64,000 bases of DNA from Siphonodentalium dalli (Eukaryota; Mollusca; Scaphopoda; Gadilida; Siphonodentaliidae), in contig CP136061.1 in assembly GCA_032622095.1 (NCBI GenBank), forward strand, positions 95,043,345-95,107,344, read 5' to 3'. This document shows, piece by piece, positions 19,657-31,662 of the stretch. Both the position numbers and the translations under genes were made by a program. The notes under the pieces are model-generated. The model saw nothing but the letters and a program-made list of their open reading frames with translations. It did not search any database and was not told the DNA's origin. Numbering within the stretch: the first letter of the stretch is position 1; each line of letters begins with the position of its first letter.

Positions 19657-19686
19657 AGCGCCATGAGCCATACGGGATATGGCGCT
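19657..19686 (+). ncRNA. LINE 3' terminal hairpin
   Basis: AGCGCCAT (19657-19664) pairs perfectly with ATGGCGCT (19679-19686) around a 14-base loop, just before the TACAAATA and (ATT)n end. A 3' stem-loop of this kind is the recognition signal for the reverse transcriptase in L2-like elements (family knowledge). Confidence 0.7.
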
Positions 19687-19699
19687 ATACAAATACTCT

Positions 19700-19722
19700 A
19701 TATTATTATTATTATTATTATA
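19700..19722 (+). repeat. (ATT)n tail of the LINE
   Basis: About seven ATT/TTA units directly after the 3' hairpin, taken as the tail of the retrotransposon in place of poly(A). Confidence 0.8.
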
Positions 19723-20289
19723 TTGGATAATTACATTAGGTCGAGATTTTATCAGTGCAACAAAAACGACCCAAAAGTACCTGAGCGCAATGATATTTGT
19801 AGTCCATTGCAGGACGCTAATTTCTTCACACTCGCTTTGCAGTACACATTTTTTTTCACGAACGGTATGAAAGCCAATAAAAGAATAATAAATAAATATC
19901 CAAATAAAGACCATGCCCCAATGAAATAAACATTCCCAAGCTGTTTACAGAGTATAAATTTCGTTTCATTTATTTACATTTTCACACCACATAGGGCCGG
20001 GCCATATGCATTATGATTTTTGAAATACCACAGGAACTTGGAACTTGATCAAAAACTGCCTTCCTTAGGCTAATTAGCAATGTTTTGGTCATAATGCTGA
20101 GCCAAAATTTGCTAATTAAGGAAGTTATTGATCAAGTTCCAAACTCCAATGGTATTGGAAAGACCGTCACAAGTCCATGCATGGTACCGTACATTATAAT
20201 TTTCTGTCATGTCAACAATTTATAAATTATATATATACTGTGATGAAATTTTTAATTATTGTTTACAAATATTCCCAAACATTGTAGCC
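19723..20289. other. No gene; contains a diverged foldback at 20035-20140
   Basis: Two inverted phrases (GGAACTTGATCAA near 20036 and TTGATCAAGTTCC near 20128), with TAATTAGC/GCTAATTA inside, form a hairpin of about 105 bp. The inner part resembles family G (36548-36912). Short frames on both strands have no recognisable content. Confidence 0.55.
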
Positions 20290-20960
20290 AGTCCCCTAAG
20301 TCCCTGTTAAAAAATGCAGCATGTTTCTTCTCCTCGTTCCAGTGTAATGATATGTTGCAAAGTGTTACGAAGTGTAACCGGTACGTGTTAAAATAATATA
20401 AAGTCCTCATAAGAAAACTGCAGCATATTTTAAAAACTAATATCAATGCAGCGATATGTTACAAAGTGTTATGAAGTGTTACTTAAATGATTTTTGAGAT
20501 CCACAGAGACCTCTCGTAGACAGTTATTACAAATGATATAAAGTCCCTGTGAGTGTGAGAAAACCGCAGTATATTTTTTCATGTCATCCGAGTGTAGCGA
20601 TAAGTTATGTTACAAAGTTTTACGAAGCGTTACGTTATGTGATTTCTGAGATCCACAGAGACCGCTCATTGATGGGTGTGTGCAAATGATGTAAAGTCCC
20701 TGTGAGAAAACGGAGGATATTTCTTCAACTGGTCTCAGTGTAGTTACGAAGGTTTATGTGATTTATGAGATTTCACAGATCGATGTACCGCTGGTAGACA
20801 GGTGTTCAAATTATTGTTCAATGCAAAGCTTCCAAGTCCCCATGAGAATAACAGCAGAATTTTCTTCACCCCATCGCAGTGTAGCAACATGTAATTGTTA
20901 GAATGCAAAGAAATGAATTGACAAGTTGCGGAACATTTTGTGATTTCTGAGATTCCTCAG
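20290..20960. repeat. Diverged satellite, about 140-155-bp unit, five copies
   Basis: The phrase AAGTCCCTGTGAGAAAA and its variants occurs near 20293, 20401, 20541, 20694 and 20840. In the better-preserved units it is accompanied by ATGTTACAAAGTGTTACGAAG and GATTTCTGAGATCCACAGAG. Units have diverged and vary in length, so this is an old tandem array. Confidence 0.75.
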
Positions 20961-21546
20961 AAACTGGTCATATTCATGTCTTGTTACAAGTTTTTTTTAA
21001 TAATCACTTTGAATTTTACCAAATAGATTAGTTTTTGATAAATAAATCATCTTGAAATTACTTAAATACCATGATAGTTTATTCTTCTGAAAACTTGTTT
21101 GTGTATACTAACTGTGGAACGAAAAATGGAAATAGAAAAATATTTGGCTCAATGCCGACAGATAGGAGAATTCCTATAAGAAAATGTTCACTAAACTTAT
21201 TGATTATCGCCTGTTCATGAGTCCTAGTTGACATATGGAGACTAAATGTATTCCAAAATTCTGCTAATAATGTTTAATTTTCCTCCAACGATGGCAAAGT
21301 TTATTAATTTTGGTTTCGTCCTTGACATATACGCTTCGGGAAAAACCCACTCGATCTATCAATCGATCGATATTATTTGGACGGAAACGGGGCGAGACTG
21401 TTTTTGGCTCAAGTCGTCACAGATCCTATTTGGACAGTGACTCTGTTTCGCGGTCCGTTATTTGAGAACATATAGTTCCTTGCTTCTAAGGTCTTTCAAG
21501 GGGAAAATGTTTTTAAAATCAATATTTAACAATGAATGGTATAATT
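20961..21546. other. No recognisable gene
   Basis: AT-rich DNA without repeats that I can pair elsewhere in the window. The 64-codon plus-strand frame at 21246-21440 has no recognisable content. Confidence 0.4.
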
Positions 21547-21688
21547 ATAAGGAATAATCATCTGTTTCCTAATGTAATTACACAGTCTAAAGGCATATGC
21601 TGAATCGCAAACTCTTATATAAGGTTTGTGATTCAGCATATGCCTTTAGACTGTGTAATTACATTAGGAAACCAAGATTATTCCTTAT
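21547..21688. repeat. Near-perfect 142-bp hairpin
   Basis: Arms of about 65-70 bases pair almost completely around a short AT-rich centre near 21618. The core arm includes CACAGTCTAAAGGCATATGC and its exact complement. Only a few mismatches are present, in the outer third and near the loop. No other copy is in the window. It could be a single copy of a palindromic MITE or a small-RNA precursor. Confidence 0.8.
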
Positions 21689-21694
21689 TTAAGC

Positions 21695-21853
21695 ATAGTT
21701 CAGACGATGATTTCTATGGAATGGTATGGTCGATTTCTTTGAGATTTTAGTCAATGTTAGTGGAATGCTACATTCCCACAGTTGGCATGGCGCTTGAGTA
21801 CTACTGTACCTTGCAAGTTTCACACACCCCAATAAGTCCATAATATGTCTTTA
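21695..21853 (-). repeat. Family F repeat (related to 27625-27797)
   Basis: Read on minus it begins TTAAAGACATATTATGGACT and matches 27629-27797 with moderate divergence through CATCGTCTGAACTA. In the 27.6-kb copy this sequence is continuous with family E, so E and F are two ends of one element bounded by TTAA. Confidence 0.65.
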
Positions 21854-21865
21854 ATAGCTGAAGTA

Positions 21866-22078
21866 CAGTAATGCTCTAATTAATCGACCTCTTAACCAAA
21901 GCAGAATTATGGGTAACTTTTCAGGATTTAGTCGGAAATATGGCTTGTTGCCATTCATCGGAAAGCTCTCCCCGAGAGCTTTCCGATGAATGGCAACAAG
22001 CCATATTTCCGACTAAATCCTGAAAAGTTACCCATAATTCTGCTTTGGTTAAGAGGTCGATTAATTAGAGCATTACTG
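21866..22078. mobile_element. Family P palindromic MITE, full length (213 bp)
   Basis: Flanked by TA, starts CAGTAATGCTCTAATTAATC and ends with its exact reverse complement. The arms are about 105 bases around a 3-base centre (CTCCCCGAG region, about 21971). Local differences from other copies (CGACCTC) are mirrored in the opposite arm (GAGGTCG). TA duplication and the CAGT start suggest a Tc1/mariner-type non-autonomous element. Confidence 0.92.
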
Positions 22079-22265
22079 TACTTTGGCCACTGATTGATGT
22101 ACTAGTACAGCAAGTACATGTTCATGGCTTCCTTCCCAGTTGCAGTATAAAGTCTTCAAACGGCCAAGTGCCTTTAAAAATTACTCTACTTATATTACTG
22201 TTATCTTAATATCCTCAGTATACACAGCTTGCTCCATTGATAGACCATCATATAGAAATATTTCA
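22079..22265 (+). repeat. Second copy of the 15.2-kb repeat
   Basis: Matches 15242-15430: TTTGGCCACTGATTGATGTA and AAACGGCCAAGTGCC, then ATAGAAATATTTCATGAG at the end. Non-coding. Its left end was interrupted by, or joined to, the family P element. Confidence 0.7.
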
Positions 22266-23132
22266 TGAGCATAGATACACTTTATCTGATAGTTTGGCAA
22301 TAGAGAACATTATCAAAAAAATGAATTATTTAAAACATATTTTAAGCACCTCAAATAGGTGTTTAGTGTTGAAAGCTTTGTTTGTTAAAATCGTTATCTA
22401 TTTCTTGGCATCTAATAGTGAATTCATAGGTAATAACATGAAAAAAATGGGAGTATAATTTGTTCATGACTTGGTAAGAGGAGATATAGAATTTTAATTG
22501 ACCTGAGCTCACAGGCTGGTTGTTGGCGTGAGGCCAAGGCCTCCGGGTAGTACATGTGGTCGGCACATTCGAGGCATCTTGCGGCTAGAAGCCAATAATC
22601 ACATTCGATTATAGAACTGTCTGCTTTAGCCAATCGAGGGATTATTACTAATAGATGTCGGATGATGGAACTATTCTTGTTTATTCTTGAAACAATCGGT
22701 GATAATCCGAATTACACAATAAGTATATGTATATAGATGTGAACACTTCTACTGCGATTAACTGCCATTGCTAAAATGTTTTATTGCGATGTAAGTTACT
22801 TGTTTAAGGGGTTTCCAGGCCTGAGCTATGTCAGGAGGTGGAAAGGTTAGATGACCTACAAAGAAAACTACCTAATTGTTAAGCTAGTGTACCACATGAA
22901 GGAATCTATACTATCTGAAAACCACATCAAGCCTATTATATAACAATAAAAATGTCAAAAAGATTACTTTAATCATATTTTTAGAACACAAATTTTAGGA
23001 AGAGCATTCTCAGCAAGTATAAAAAATTATAGAAAATTAGTAACTGCCATAAAAAATACATGATCTGAACCATTGAAAGGCTCAAATGACAATTTAGTAG
23101 AGAGCAATACTGCTTCAAGACTAAAAAAAATG
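22266..23132. other. No recognisable gene
   Basis: Mostly AT-rich. Frames at 22237-22458 (plus), 22363-22633 (minus) and 22981-23238 (minus) have no domain that I can name and no splice context, so they are not called. Confidence 0.4.
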
Positions 23133-23531
23133 TTAACCCTTTACCCAACAGAAGGGCCCTGTGCCAATGCATTCTCTTATATATGCGAGTCGACCATAGG
23201 TCGCCTCGCATATATAAGAGAATGCATTGGCTTAACACATTAAAAATTATAAAATTGTTAAAGAATGTAAGAAAAAATGGTAAAAAGTGTTAAAAAAAGT
23301 TTTTTTTTAGGCCAATGCATTCTCTTATATATGCGAGGCGACCTATGGTCGACTCGCATATATAAGAGAATGCATTGGCACAGGGCTAACTGTAACTACC
23401 ACAATGTGGTCAAGGAGCCGGTTCCAATGATATCCATATTTGTATGGTTCTATTGAGACAGACCGAAGATATTTTAGGCATTTGAAGCTTTATTTGGCCG
23501 GTTTTGGCCGTTTTGTTGGGTAAAGGGTTAA
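23133..23531. mobile_element. piggyBac-like MITE with two complementary hairpins (copy 2)
   Basis: TTAA at both ends (23133-23136, 23528-23531) with inverted CCCTTTACCCAACA termini. Two hairpins (about 23164-23232 and 23310-23378) have the same arms as the 14.6-kb copy and are almost identical to it in sequence. Confidence 0.9.
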
Positions 23532-24355
23532 TGTGCACTGGAAAATTGTAAGCATCCATTTTGCAAGAACTAATATAAACTTTGGGCTCAAAATGATTTT
23601 TAGGTCTTATGTCCATGTCCATAGCCTAATTCCCAGCTGACCAGCTATCTCAAACACTGTGTCCTAATTACAGTTGATTGCTCCCTGTCTCTACATACCA
23701 ACATGAGTATTAATTGGTCTGGTTTCTCAAGGTAATAGTGCTTGCAAAATAGGTCATAGGTTTCACTTTCTGATGGTATATAATATAATAATTTACCTGT
23801 ACATATTATGGTATACAGTTATCTAATTAGGAGCTCAAAAACCAAATAGCTTCAATGCACATTCCAGATATAACTTTTAGGATCAACATACTATTAACGG
23901 ACCAGCTTATTACTATAATTACATAATAATATGAGATCAAAAGATGTGATGAAGAACAAATATTCGCGAAAACAAACAAATATTTAATGCAGTACAGACA
24001 TATATTATGAGAACAAAAAGATTTCCATGATCTGTATGGGTAACAAATTGCTTTTGATTCCGGCCGCGTTATGCGGCAGCACGATGTTCTCCATTATATA
24101 TGTAGTACTAAATGTCTTCCGATAACGATTATTTTGTAAGTTACTTTACTTGTCACTATCCTGTATATACGTGAAATGATTCTACGTGAAGAATACAGCG
24201 ATATTCACAGTAAACCCCATTGAAATAGGAATTGGCCATTGCGATTGACCCCCTCCCATGGAGCCTGACGCATGCATATTACTACGAGCATAATTTTCAT
24301 CACGCAGCAACTAAATTATTGAAAACTCTGTCCCCTCTACTTTCTCACTCTCCCT

Positions 24356-24393
<38 letters not shown>

Positions 24394-24697
24394 CCTGCTA
24401 TCCTTAACACTATCTTCCCGCTGTGTCCATCCCAGCTTAAACTTAGTTACTTCTCCTTTAAAAAATATTATTTCTATTATTTCCCGTCTGATCGATACCC
24501 CTCCCTCACTTATTGGGGAAGGGGCATGTCGCCAAAGAGGAGAAGACTTCATATAAGCCCTCGGGCTTGTCTGATCCTCATTTCCATACATTATCTCTTA
24601 TATGTTGTATATTTATGTCATTTGTGTATTATGTGTATTATGTTTGGATTTGGAAATAAAAATATGTTTACACTAAATATTTGCTTTGGTTATATAC
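23532..24697. other. No gene; (CT)n microsatellite at 24356-24390
   Basis: AT-rich with a (TC)n run of about 17 units at 24356-24390, inside a pyrimidine-rich stretch (24328-24420). The frames at 24232-24705 (plus) and 24337-24591 (minus) are created by this simple repeat. Confidence 0.55.
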
Positions 24698-25136
24698 AAG
24701 CCTGAGTTCAGTGTGCCTGTCATTTGCAGAATGAGGTCCCCAGAAGGTGAATTTAGTGATGCTATCCCGCAGCGGACTAGCCTCACTAAATTCTCCCTCT
24801 GGGGAGCTCATTCTGCTAAGGCCTCATTTGCTATGGGAGACATAGACTCGGATTGAAGTTCCAAAATGGTGAATACATGTATTGTGATGTACACCCATTG
24901 GGAACCTCGATTATGCAATTCAATCTGCCAATGCGGGGGTATAGAGAAACTAAACTAAAAAAGATATAGAATCTATGTGAAGAAGTTTCTATAGTAAATT
25001 TGATAATAAAGATACTTTCCAGAGAAAATGAGGCCTAAACAGAATGAGGTCCCCAGATTGTGAATTTAGTGATGCAAGTCCGCTATGCGGGATAGCATCA
25101 CTAAATTCACCCTCTGGGGACCTCATTCTGCAAAAT
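24698..25136 (+). mobile_element. Family S multi-hairpin MITE
   Basis: Starts AAGCCTGAGTTCAGTGTGCC. The left hairpin (24729-24812) and the right hairpin (25043-25129, loop AAGTCCGCTATGCGGGAT) are both complete, and the central GTTCCAAAATGG/CCCATTGGGAAC pair is present. The right terminal CAAATGACAGG...CTTG part is truncated. Confidence 0.82.
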
Positions 25137-25245
25137 CAGGTAGGAAATGGTAATTAAATTCACTTCATGTCTGACAGTCACAATAACTATAAATCTCAAA
25201 TGGGAGGAAGAAAAGTTTAACCCTTTCAGTGCCAGGGGCCGATGA

Positions 25246-25870
<625 letters not shown>

Positions 25871-27300
25871 GTTTATGATGACACACCCCTCACCTGTATA
25901 GTTTTTGGTATTGATTGGTTGATCAGTTTAGAAAATAATTAACCCTTTACACACATGCTATCCAATGCAATAAGTTGAACATATTTCTTCTGATCTGCCT
26001 CATATTTCTTACCTAGGTTTTTCTTAGCACGTTCTTCATCTGTATGGTTTTTGGTATTGTTTAATTAACCCTTTTCACTCTTATGTTTACTTAGAATTCA
26101 CCCAAGCTGCTATGACTCAAAACATTTTTCATCTGATCAACACAAAATTTGGTATATGAATTTATCACCCCTAAATACAGATTGAGTTCGAATATGGGAT
26201 TGATCCGATATATTTTAACAGAGTTATGACCCTTTATAATTCAAGTAATTACTGCTGGGAATTTGAAGAGAACATATATCCCACAGCAATGTGTGTTATT
26301 GAAATGAGTTAATTATCACTATGACATTAGATACTACATGCTATAAAGCATGATAGTGGTACCACTGGCTGGCTGGACTTGTTATCATAATTATGTCAAA
26401 CTGTGATTGATTACTCACTCTCTGGTGGAGTTCTGCTTTCTGTGCAATATGAAGTTAACCCCTTTGTTGAAACAGGTTTATTACATTAGCTATATGCACA
26501 CACTATATGACACCTATTCTAAAATAATAAATTGGAATAGTCCATTGTTACTTTGTAGTGTTGTTTTACAGACATTATTCTTTACAAACACTGTTGTCTT
26601 ATCTTAGACAAAAATTTATCCACACATTCCTTAGTTCCATAACATGATGTCATTGAAAATGATTAACCCTCTCCACACATCATATGGTTTTGATGCTTTT
26701 CATTTAATCATTCTCCTATGTTATGTCCAGGTTGATGGTGATCCACTTTTGATTTGCATGGATTTGGGATTAAAATTAAACCATTCCATAGACACATATT
26801 ATGCGATAGACAGATATAATATTATCCCTTTCACTTTGAGCCAGGTTCAGTAAGGGTTTCAATACATCACCAATTGAATATTCATCATTAGAGGAAATGT
26901 CTTATTTTGAAATTCCCTCAATTGCATTTGGGCTCCAGGATAATATTAATGGTGCTGGTATTCTTGAGACTGACTTATTGTATGGGGTTCTAAATCCAAT
27001 GACATGCTTTTCATAGACTATTTTGTGTTTATCAGTTCATTAGTTTGGGTAAGATTAACCCCATTCTATCCGATTTGATAACTCAAATATTTCCATTGAT
27101 TATGTTTATAGTTCTTGGCATAGTTGACGATAACACACCCCTAACCTGCATAGTGAGGGTCATTTGGTTTATTTGCTTAAAAATATTAACATCCTCCACC
27201 AATCCTGTTGACACAATGTGATAACTAAATATTTTTCACACGATCACTATATAAAGTGTGAATTGTTGAAACTTTTGCACTCATGAAAAGGTTGGTGTAA
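25871..27300 (+). repeat. Diverged long repeat related to 5040-6150
   Basis: Scattered matches in the same order to the 5-6-kb duplicated segment (ACCCTTTACACACATGCTA, a TGGCTGGCTG block, TTTTTGGTATTGATTG) plus another family C module at 26085-26240. Heavily decayed and non-coding. The short frames at 26407-26607 and 26644-26853 carry no recognisable domain. Confidence 0.5.
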
Positions 27301-27582
27301 GGATTTATAAAATTTATAAAAAATAGCTAATCGCTATCGCCAAGGTATGGGTTAAACATCTGCCGATCGTGATCGGCCTCTCGTTTCAAGGGTGATTATC
27401 CACATGTCGAAGATAGATTTTTATAAGAAGGAAATTCAATCAAACTTTAGTTGAATCTTTATGCTGATTTCAAAAACTGTGATCTAATATACTTGTTAGT
27501 TTATTAGTACAAATCGATTCCTTTGCATAAAGTTTGAAAATTTGATAAAATTTCCAAAATTGTCAGCTGTAATTGTCAGTGT
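27301..27582. other. No recognisable gene
   Basis: Contains the small repeated word CGCCAAGGTATGGGTTAAAC (about 27339), shared with 13555; otherwise AT-rich without features. Confidence 0.4.
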
Positions 27583-28036
27583 TAAAATAAGACACCTCCA
27601 CAAGTTTGAAAAGATGAAACAAAATTCGCCTTAAAGACATATTATGGACTTGTTCTGGTACATAAATCTGATATGTTAAGTATTCAGGTACTATGCCAAC
27701 TAGATGAATGTAGCATTCTACTAACATCGCCGAAAATCTCAAGCAAATCAACATTATACTAGCACCACTCCATAGAAAACATCGTCTGAACTAAGCTCAA
27801 TTGTAAATATTTACTCTCGATTCGGGACGTAACTATCGGCGATAAACAAATGAAAATTTCGCCATTGAGAGTCACTGCATTTTAATTAATATATAAGAAT
27901 GACTCTGTGTGTTGTCAATTTGGATACAATATTTGTAAAAATAACTACTTTGAACAAGATTATTCTCCATTCTATATTTGATCACCCTACCGGAGTGTTT
28001 CACATCACTTTAAAATAAGCCACCTCCACAAGTTTG
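27583..28036 (-). mobile_element. Family E/F element, the most complete copy
   Basis: The body between TTAA at 27629-27632 and TTAA at 28010-28013 joins family F (matching 21695-21853) to family E (matching 15751-15960 and 49396-49545). The region is bracketed by an almost exact direct repeat of about 25 bases (TAAAATAAG then CACCTCCACAAGTTTGA at 27583 and 28012). It is non-coding, probably an old TTAA-targeting DNA element; the terminal inverted similarity is weak. Confidence 0.6.
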
Positions 28037-28619
28037 ATAATTTGAAATATCTGCCAACATATTGTTACATTTTAAATTTAATAACCACCTCAACACCACC
28101 TTAATTTACCTAATGTCCCTTTAGCTTATAATAGGCATGGAATAATTTCACAGATGAAAACTAAACCACATTGGCAGGAGATATTATTCCGAACTAATCA
28201 AGAATGAAGTTACTAGTACCTGTTTATCAGAATCAAAAGAAAAATATTTCATGTGCGGTACTAAACAATTGTCTCCCCCTTGCTGAGTCGTTCACGCTAA
28301 TTATATTTGTGTTAACTTTTGCTTTATGCTGGGCACGGTTGTGCACCATGCAGGTGATAGACTCCTTGAGGAAATTTGTTTATCGGAAGGAGATGTGAAG
28401 AACAGAGCTGTGCACTTAGCGGTGTGATTGATTTCTCGTCAGTTAGGTGTGGATAAACAGACATCTTGGTGATGCCTTGATCTATATAACAAGATGTTAG
28501 TACAGATACCTGTAATTAAAGTCCACTTGCACCTGTCTGTATTTAATAATCAAGTTTGTCTTATAATTTGAGGGATGATATTCTTCAGCTAATTAGCTTA
28601 TTTCAGCTACAGTAATGCT
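28037..28619. other. No recognisable gene
   Basis: AT-rich DNA. The 64-codon frame at 28204-28398 has a hydrophobic stretch but nothing recognisable around it, so it is not called. Confidence 0.4.
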
Positions 28620-28781
28620 CTAAGTAATCGACTTCTTATCCACAGCAGAATTATGGGTAACTTTTCAGGATTTAGTCGGAAATATGGCTTGTTGCCATTC
28701 ATCGGAAAGCTCTCCCCAAATCCTGAAAAGTTACCCATAATTCTGCTGTGGTTAAGAAGTCGATTACTTAGAGCATTACTG
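28620..28781. mobile_element. Family P palindromic MITE with internal deletion
   Basis: TA-flanked, CAGTAATGCTCTAAGTAATC start and matching end. The right arm lacks about 50 inner bases, so the hairpin is asymmetric. Terminal variants (GACTTCTT / AAGAAGTC) are shared by both arms. Confidence 0.88.
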
Positions 28782-28945
28782 TATATTAGTCCTTCCCAGG
28801 AGACGGACGCCAATTTCAATTTGCGGGTGCTAGATTTAGTAAAATTTGCTCTCGCGACTCCCGTTAAAATGCCTAAAGATGCAGATTATTATTGCACAAA
28901 TATTTAAAAGTTTAGTATTTTGTTTAGATTGTTTTCAGTCTCATG

Positions 28946-29332
28946 CAGGGGCGCCGGAAGCATTCAAGGGCAGGGGGGGGCAGAGCCTACAAAAATGGCA
29001 CTTTTCCGCAAAAAAGGGCATTTTCTCTGCAAACTCGGGAAAATAACCATAAATTCATTGTGGCAAAAATCCCTATTTTAACACTGATTTTAATGGTATT
29101 TGTCGGTTTTTATGGCCGTTTTGTGATAAAATTGACAAAAAATTAATATTCCTTGTGAAATTGGTGGTATTTGGACCAAAAAAGTCACATTTTGCTATAA
29201 AAACACGAGATTAAACACACAAAAAGCATTTTATGTCTCCAGAAAAAGGGCAAGTCCTGCCTCCGCTCGCCCCCCTTGGTCAAGGGCAGGGGGGTCAGCT
29301 GCCCTCTCTGCCCCCCTCTTCCAGCGCCCCTG
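28946..29332. mobile_element. hAT-like MITE, 8-bp target duplication GTCTCATG
   Basis: Starts CAGGGGCGCCGGAAG and ends with the reverse complement bearing one mismatch. Direct GTCTCATG lies outside both ends (28938-28945 and 29333-29340). The sub-ends are G-rich/C-rich (AGGGCAGGGGGG). No ORF. An 8-bp duplication plus a CAGGG terminus is the hAT signature. Confidence 0.92.
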
Positions 29333-29340
29333 GTCTCATG

Positions 29341-29795
29341 GACACATGGAGTATTATGTCTAGTCAGCCGTGAGTGAGCACATCGGAATTGGTTTGATCT
29401 TGTATCAGTCTAAACAATGATAACATATCTATTGCAACATCGGACATAGAATGCCGTACTTTGAATACATGTATGTGAACATGTACAGCAACTCTGCTGA
29501 TGTGACACACACATGTACAGTAGGTCAACAATGACAATTAGATTGTTCCAATGAGACATCAAAATTGTGCCGTTTTACCGGTGGATAACACATTGTTATC
29601 CCTCGCATGATGACTTAATATCTAGATCAGCAACATGTTTTTATAATGCCATAACCGGGACCAGGCAGTCGTATTTGAGGTCCACCGGAATCGTCTGTTC
29701 TTCATACACACGGGTGACGATAAATATGAAAGTATATTGCATGCAGCAATGATTGTTATCAATGAAACATTATCTATACCTTTCTGAGAAATATG
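29341..29795. other. No recognisable gene
   Basis: No repeat or domain seen; ordinary AT-rich sequence. Confidence 0.4.
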
Positions 29796-30345
29796 GCAGT
29801 TAGTCGACTAGGAGATTGCAAATCGATTATCGCCGAAATTCTAGTCAACAGTCGATTATCGCCAAAACTATAGTTGATGCTGACTAATCGACCTAAATGT
29901 TTCAACACTAATATATACATATTTCTGGGATTCGAAGGATATCCGATATTCACAATAGTGTTAAAACAATTTGTTGGATAGTCGATGTCAACAAATTGTT
30001 CACCAAAAGTCGACTCCAGAAGCTCAAGTCGATTAGTTGCATTAAATTGAGCACACACTATGTTTTAACAGGGAGCCTGTTAACAGCTGTTATCTCGCAG
30101 TGATTTACTTCAATTTTAAAATGATATCACATATAATTTGATGACCTATTTAAAGGTAGATACTACATTTGTTGATCAAAAGACATCATTTGGCAAATTT
30201 CTCGTTATTTTATTTAGTACTCAATGTCACATAGTAAAAGGGATGTTTTCAATGGGAATGGGGGTTGTCGATTAGTCGACTTTGACTCAAGTTTTGACTG
30301 TCTATTAGTCGACTACGATAAACCCTAGTTGTTTCAGCACTAATT
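29796..30345. repeat. Decayed element with repeated GTCGAC/AATCGA words
   Basis: AGTCGACT, TCGATTATCGCC and GTCGATTAGTCGAC occur repeatedly in both orientations between 29803 and 30325. The phrases TGTTTCAACACTAAT (29898) and TGTTTCAGCACTAAT (30329) appear as direct copies. This word set is common in old DNA transposon ends, but no family can be fixed. The minus-strand frame at 29774-30058 lies within it. Confidence 0.5.
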
Positions 30346-30374
30346 CACACAGTTATTAGGACTAGCCATTGATA

Positions 30375-30587
30375 CAGTAATGCCCTAAGTAATCGACTCC
30401 TTAATCACAGAAGAATTATGGCTAACTTTTCAGGATTTAGTCGGAAATATGGCTTGTTGCCATTTATCGGAAAGTTCTCTGGGAGAGCTTTCTGATGAAT
30501 GGCAACAAGCAATATTTCCGACTAAATCCGGAAACGTTACCCATAATTCTGCTGTGGTTAAGGAGTCGATTATTTAGGGCATTACTG
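30375..30587. mobile_element. Family P palindromic MITE, full length (213 bp)
   Basis: TA-flanked, CAGTAATGCCCTAAGTAATC to ...GATTATTTAGGGCATTACTG. The arms pair along the whole length with a handful of mismatches; the centre is near 30481 (TCTCTGGGAGAG). Confidence 0.92.
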
Positions 30588-31014
30588 TACATGAGCCCTA
30601 TGGCCCCATTACCATGCTCACCCAAGTGTACCATCCCACTACCAACCACTAGTTTTCATGCCTTGGATAGACCTGTAACAATAACAAACATTTTCCTACA
30701 TTCACCTTCAAGACTGTTCCGCACAGTAAAACAAGGTTACCTGTATTTCCAGCACTTGTATGTAATCTTCTCATAGTATAAACTTCCTGTCTTGCGGGGT
30801 ATGTGAGTGCTGGTGAAGAGAATACCATGCTGTTGTTTGTAGAGATAATATGAATGTGGCAGGTGTTGCCTGTTTGTAATGTGTTCTTCACACGGACTAC
30901 ACAAGATCTATACTCCATTCCAATTCCTTTCATATCTCCCGTGTTATGTTTGTGTTGGACTGTCTGCTGTTTAATGTTTAGATTTGTATCTGACTTGAAT
31001 TGTTATGATTGTGT
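30588..31014. other. No gene; diverged duplicate of 32310-32470
   Basis: 30785-30905 resembles 32310-32470 (AATACCATGCTGTTG, GAATGTGG, GACTACACAA), a diverged local duplication of about 130 bp. The last eight bases (GATTGTGT) are the target duplication of the next element. Confidence 0.5.
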
Positions 31015-31407
31015 CAGGGACCAGCCTAGGGTCAAAATATAGGGAGAAGTGACTTCTCCCTCTTGGAAAAATAAGGAGAAGTGAGGGCTTACCAGGGAGA
31101 AGTGGAGCGTTAGTGCGACTATTTGTCGCTAGTAACTATTCATTAGAACTGGTTGTTTTAGCTGTTATTATTGTCCACAATAGATTTTCTACATGGGTGA
31201 GGATAAACTGGAAGTGTTAAGCTGAGCAGTAGATCATCCAGTCACCAATTCTTCAGGGAGATTAAAAATTTAACTAAAAAAGATTATTATTATTATTATT
31301 TTTTTTTTTTTAGGGAGACATCCACTTCTCCCTGACGTCATTTCAGGGAGACTTGCGGCCACACAGGGCGACTATTTCGCCCACGTCGCCCCCTAGGCTG
31401 GTCCCTG
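31015..31407. mobile_element. hAT-like MITE, 8-bp target duplication GATTGTGT
   Basis: Begins CAGGGACCAGCCTAGGG and ends CCCTAGGCTGGTCCCTG, an exact inverted terminus. GATTGTGT is repeated directly at 31007-31014 and 31408-31415. The inside carries repeated GGGAGAAGTG / CTTCTCCCT words and a poly-T run, and no ORF. It shares its terminus with 43016-43901. Confidence 0.94.
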
Positions 31408-31662
31408 GATTGTGTTATATGTACCTGTACATGTATGTCATTTCATGAAATTACCATTTTATAATAGGAAGTCATTCTAATAATGCTGATTTGGTAAATT
31501 TTTGCATTGTTCTGTTTACTAGGGTACTTATGATCTTAAAACGTTTGATTCGGGTACCCACAATCTTAAATCTGGTACCCAGTATTTTAAATCAATGATT
31601 CGGGTACCAACAATTTTAAAACGTTTATTTAATAATGTACATGTACACATGTGGGATCTCCA

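Larger units (their letters stand above)
15961..19722 (+). mobile_element. LINE of L2/CR1 type, apparently near full length
   Basis: A non-LTR retrotransposon with a 5' untranslated part, one long endonuclease-reverse transcriptase ORF, a 3' hairpin and an (ATT)n tail. The left boundary is approximate: it is placed where similarity of the upstream repeat to its relatives ends. No clear target duplication was found, which is usual for this clade. An intact 1123-codon ORF suggests a fairly recent arrival. Confidence 0.85.

Noticed and set aside
22363-22633. Overlapping minus-strand frames of 67-69 codons
   Set aside because: Short, overlapping in two frames, no recognised domain.
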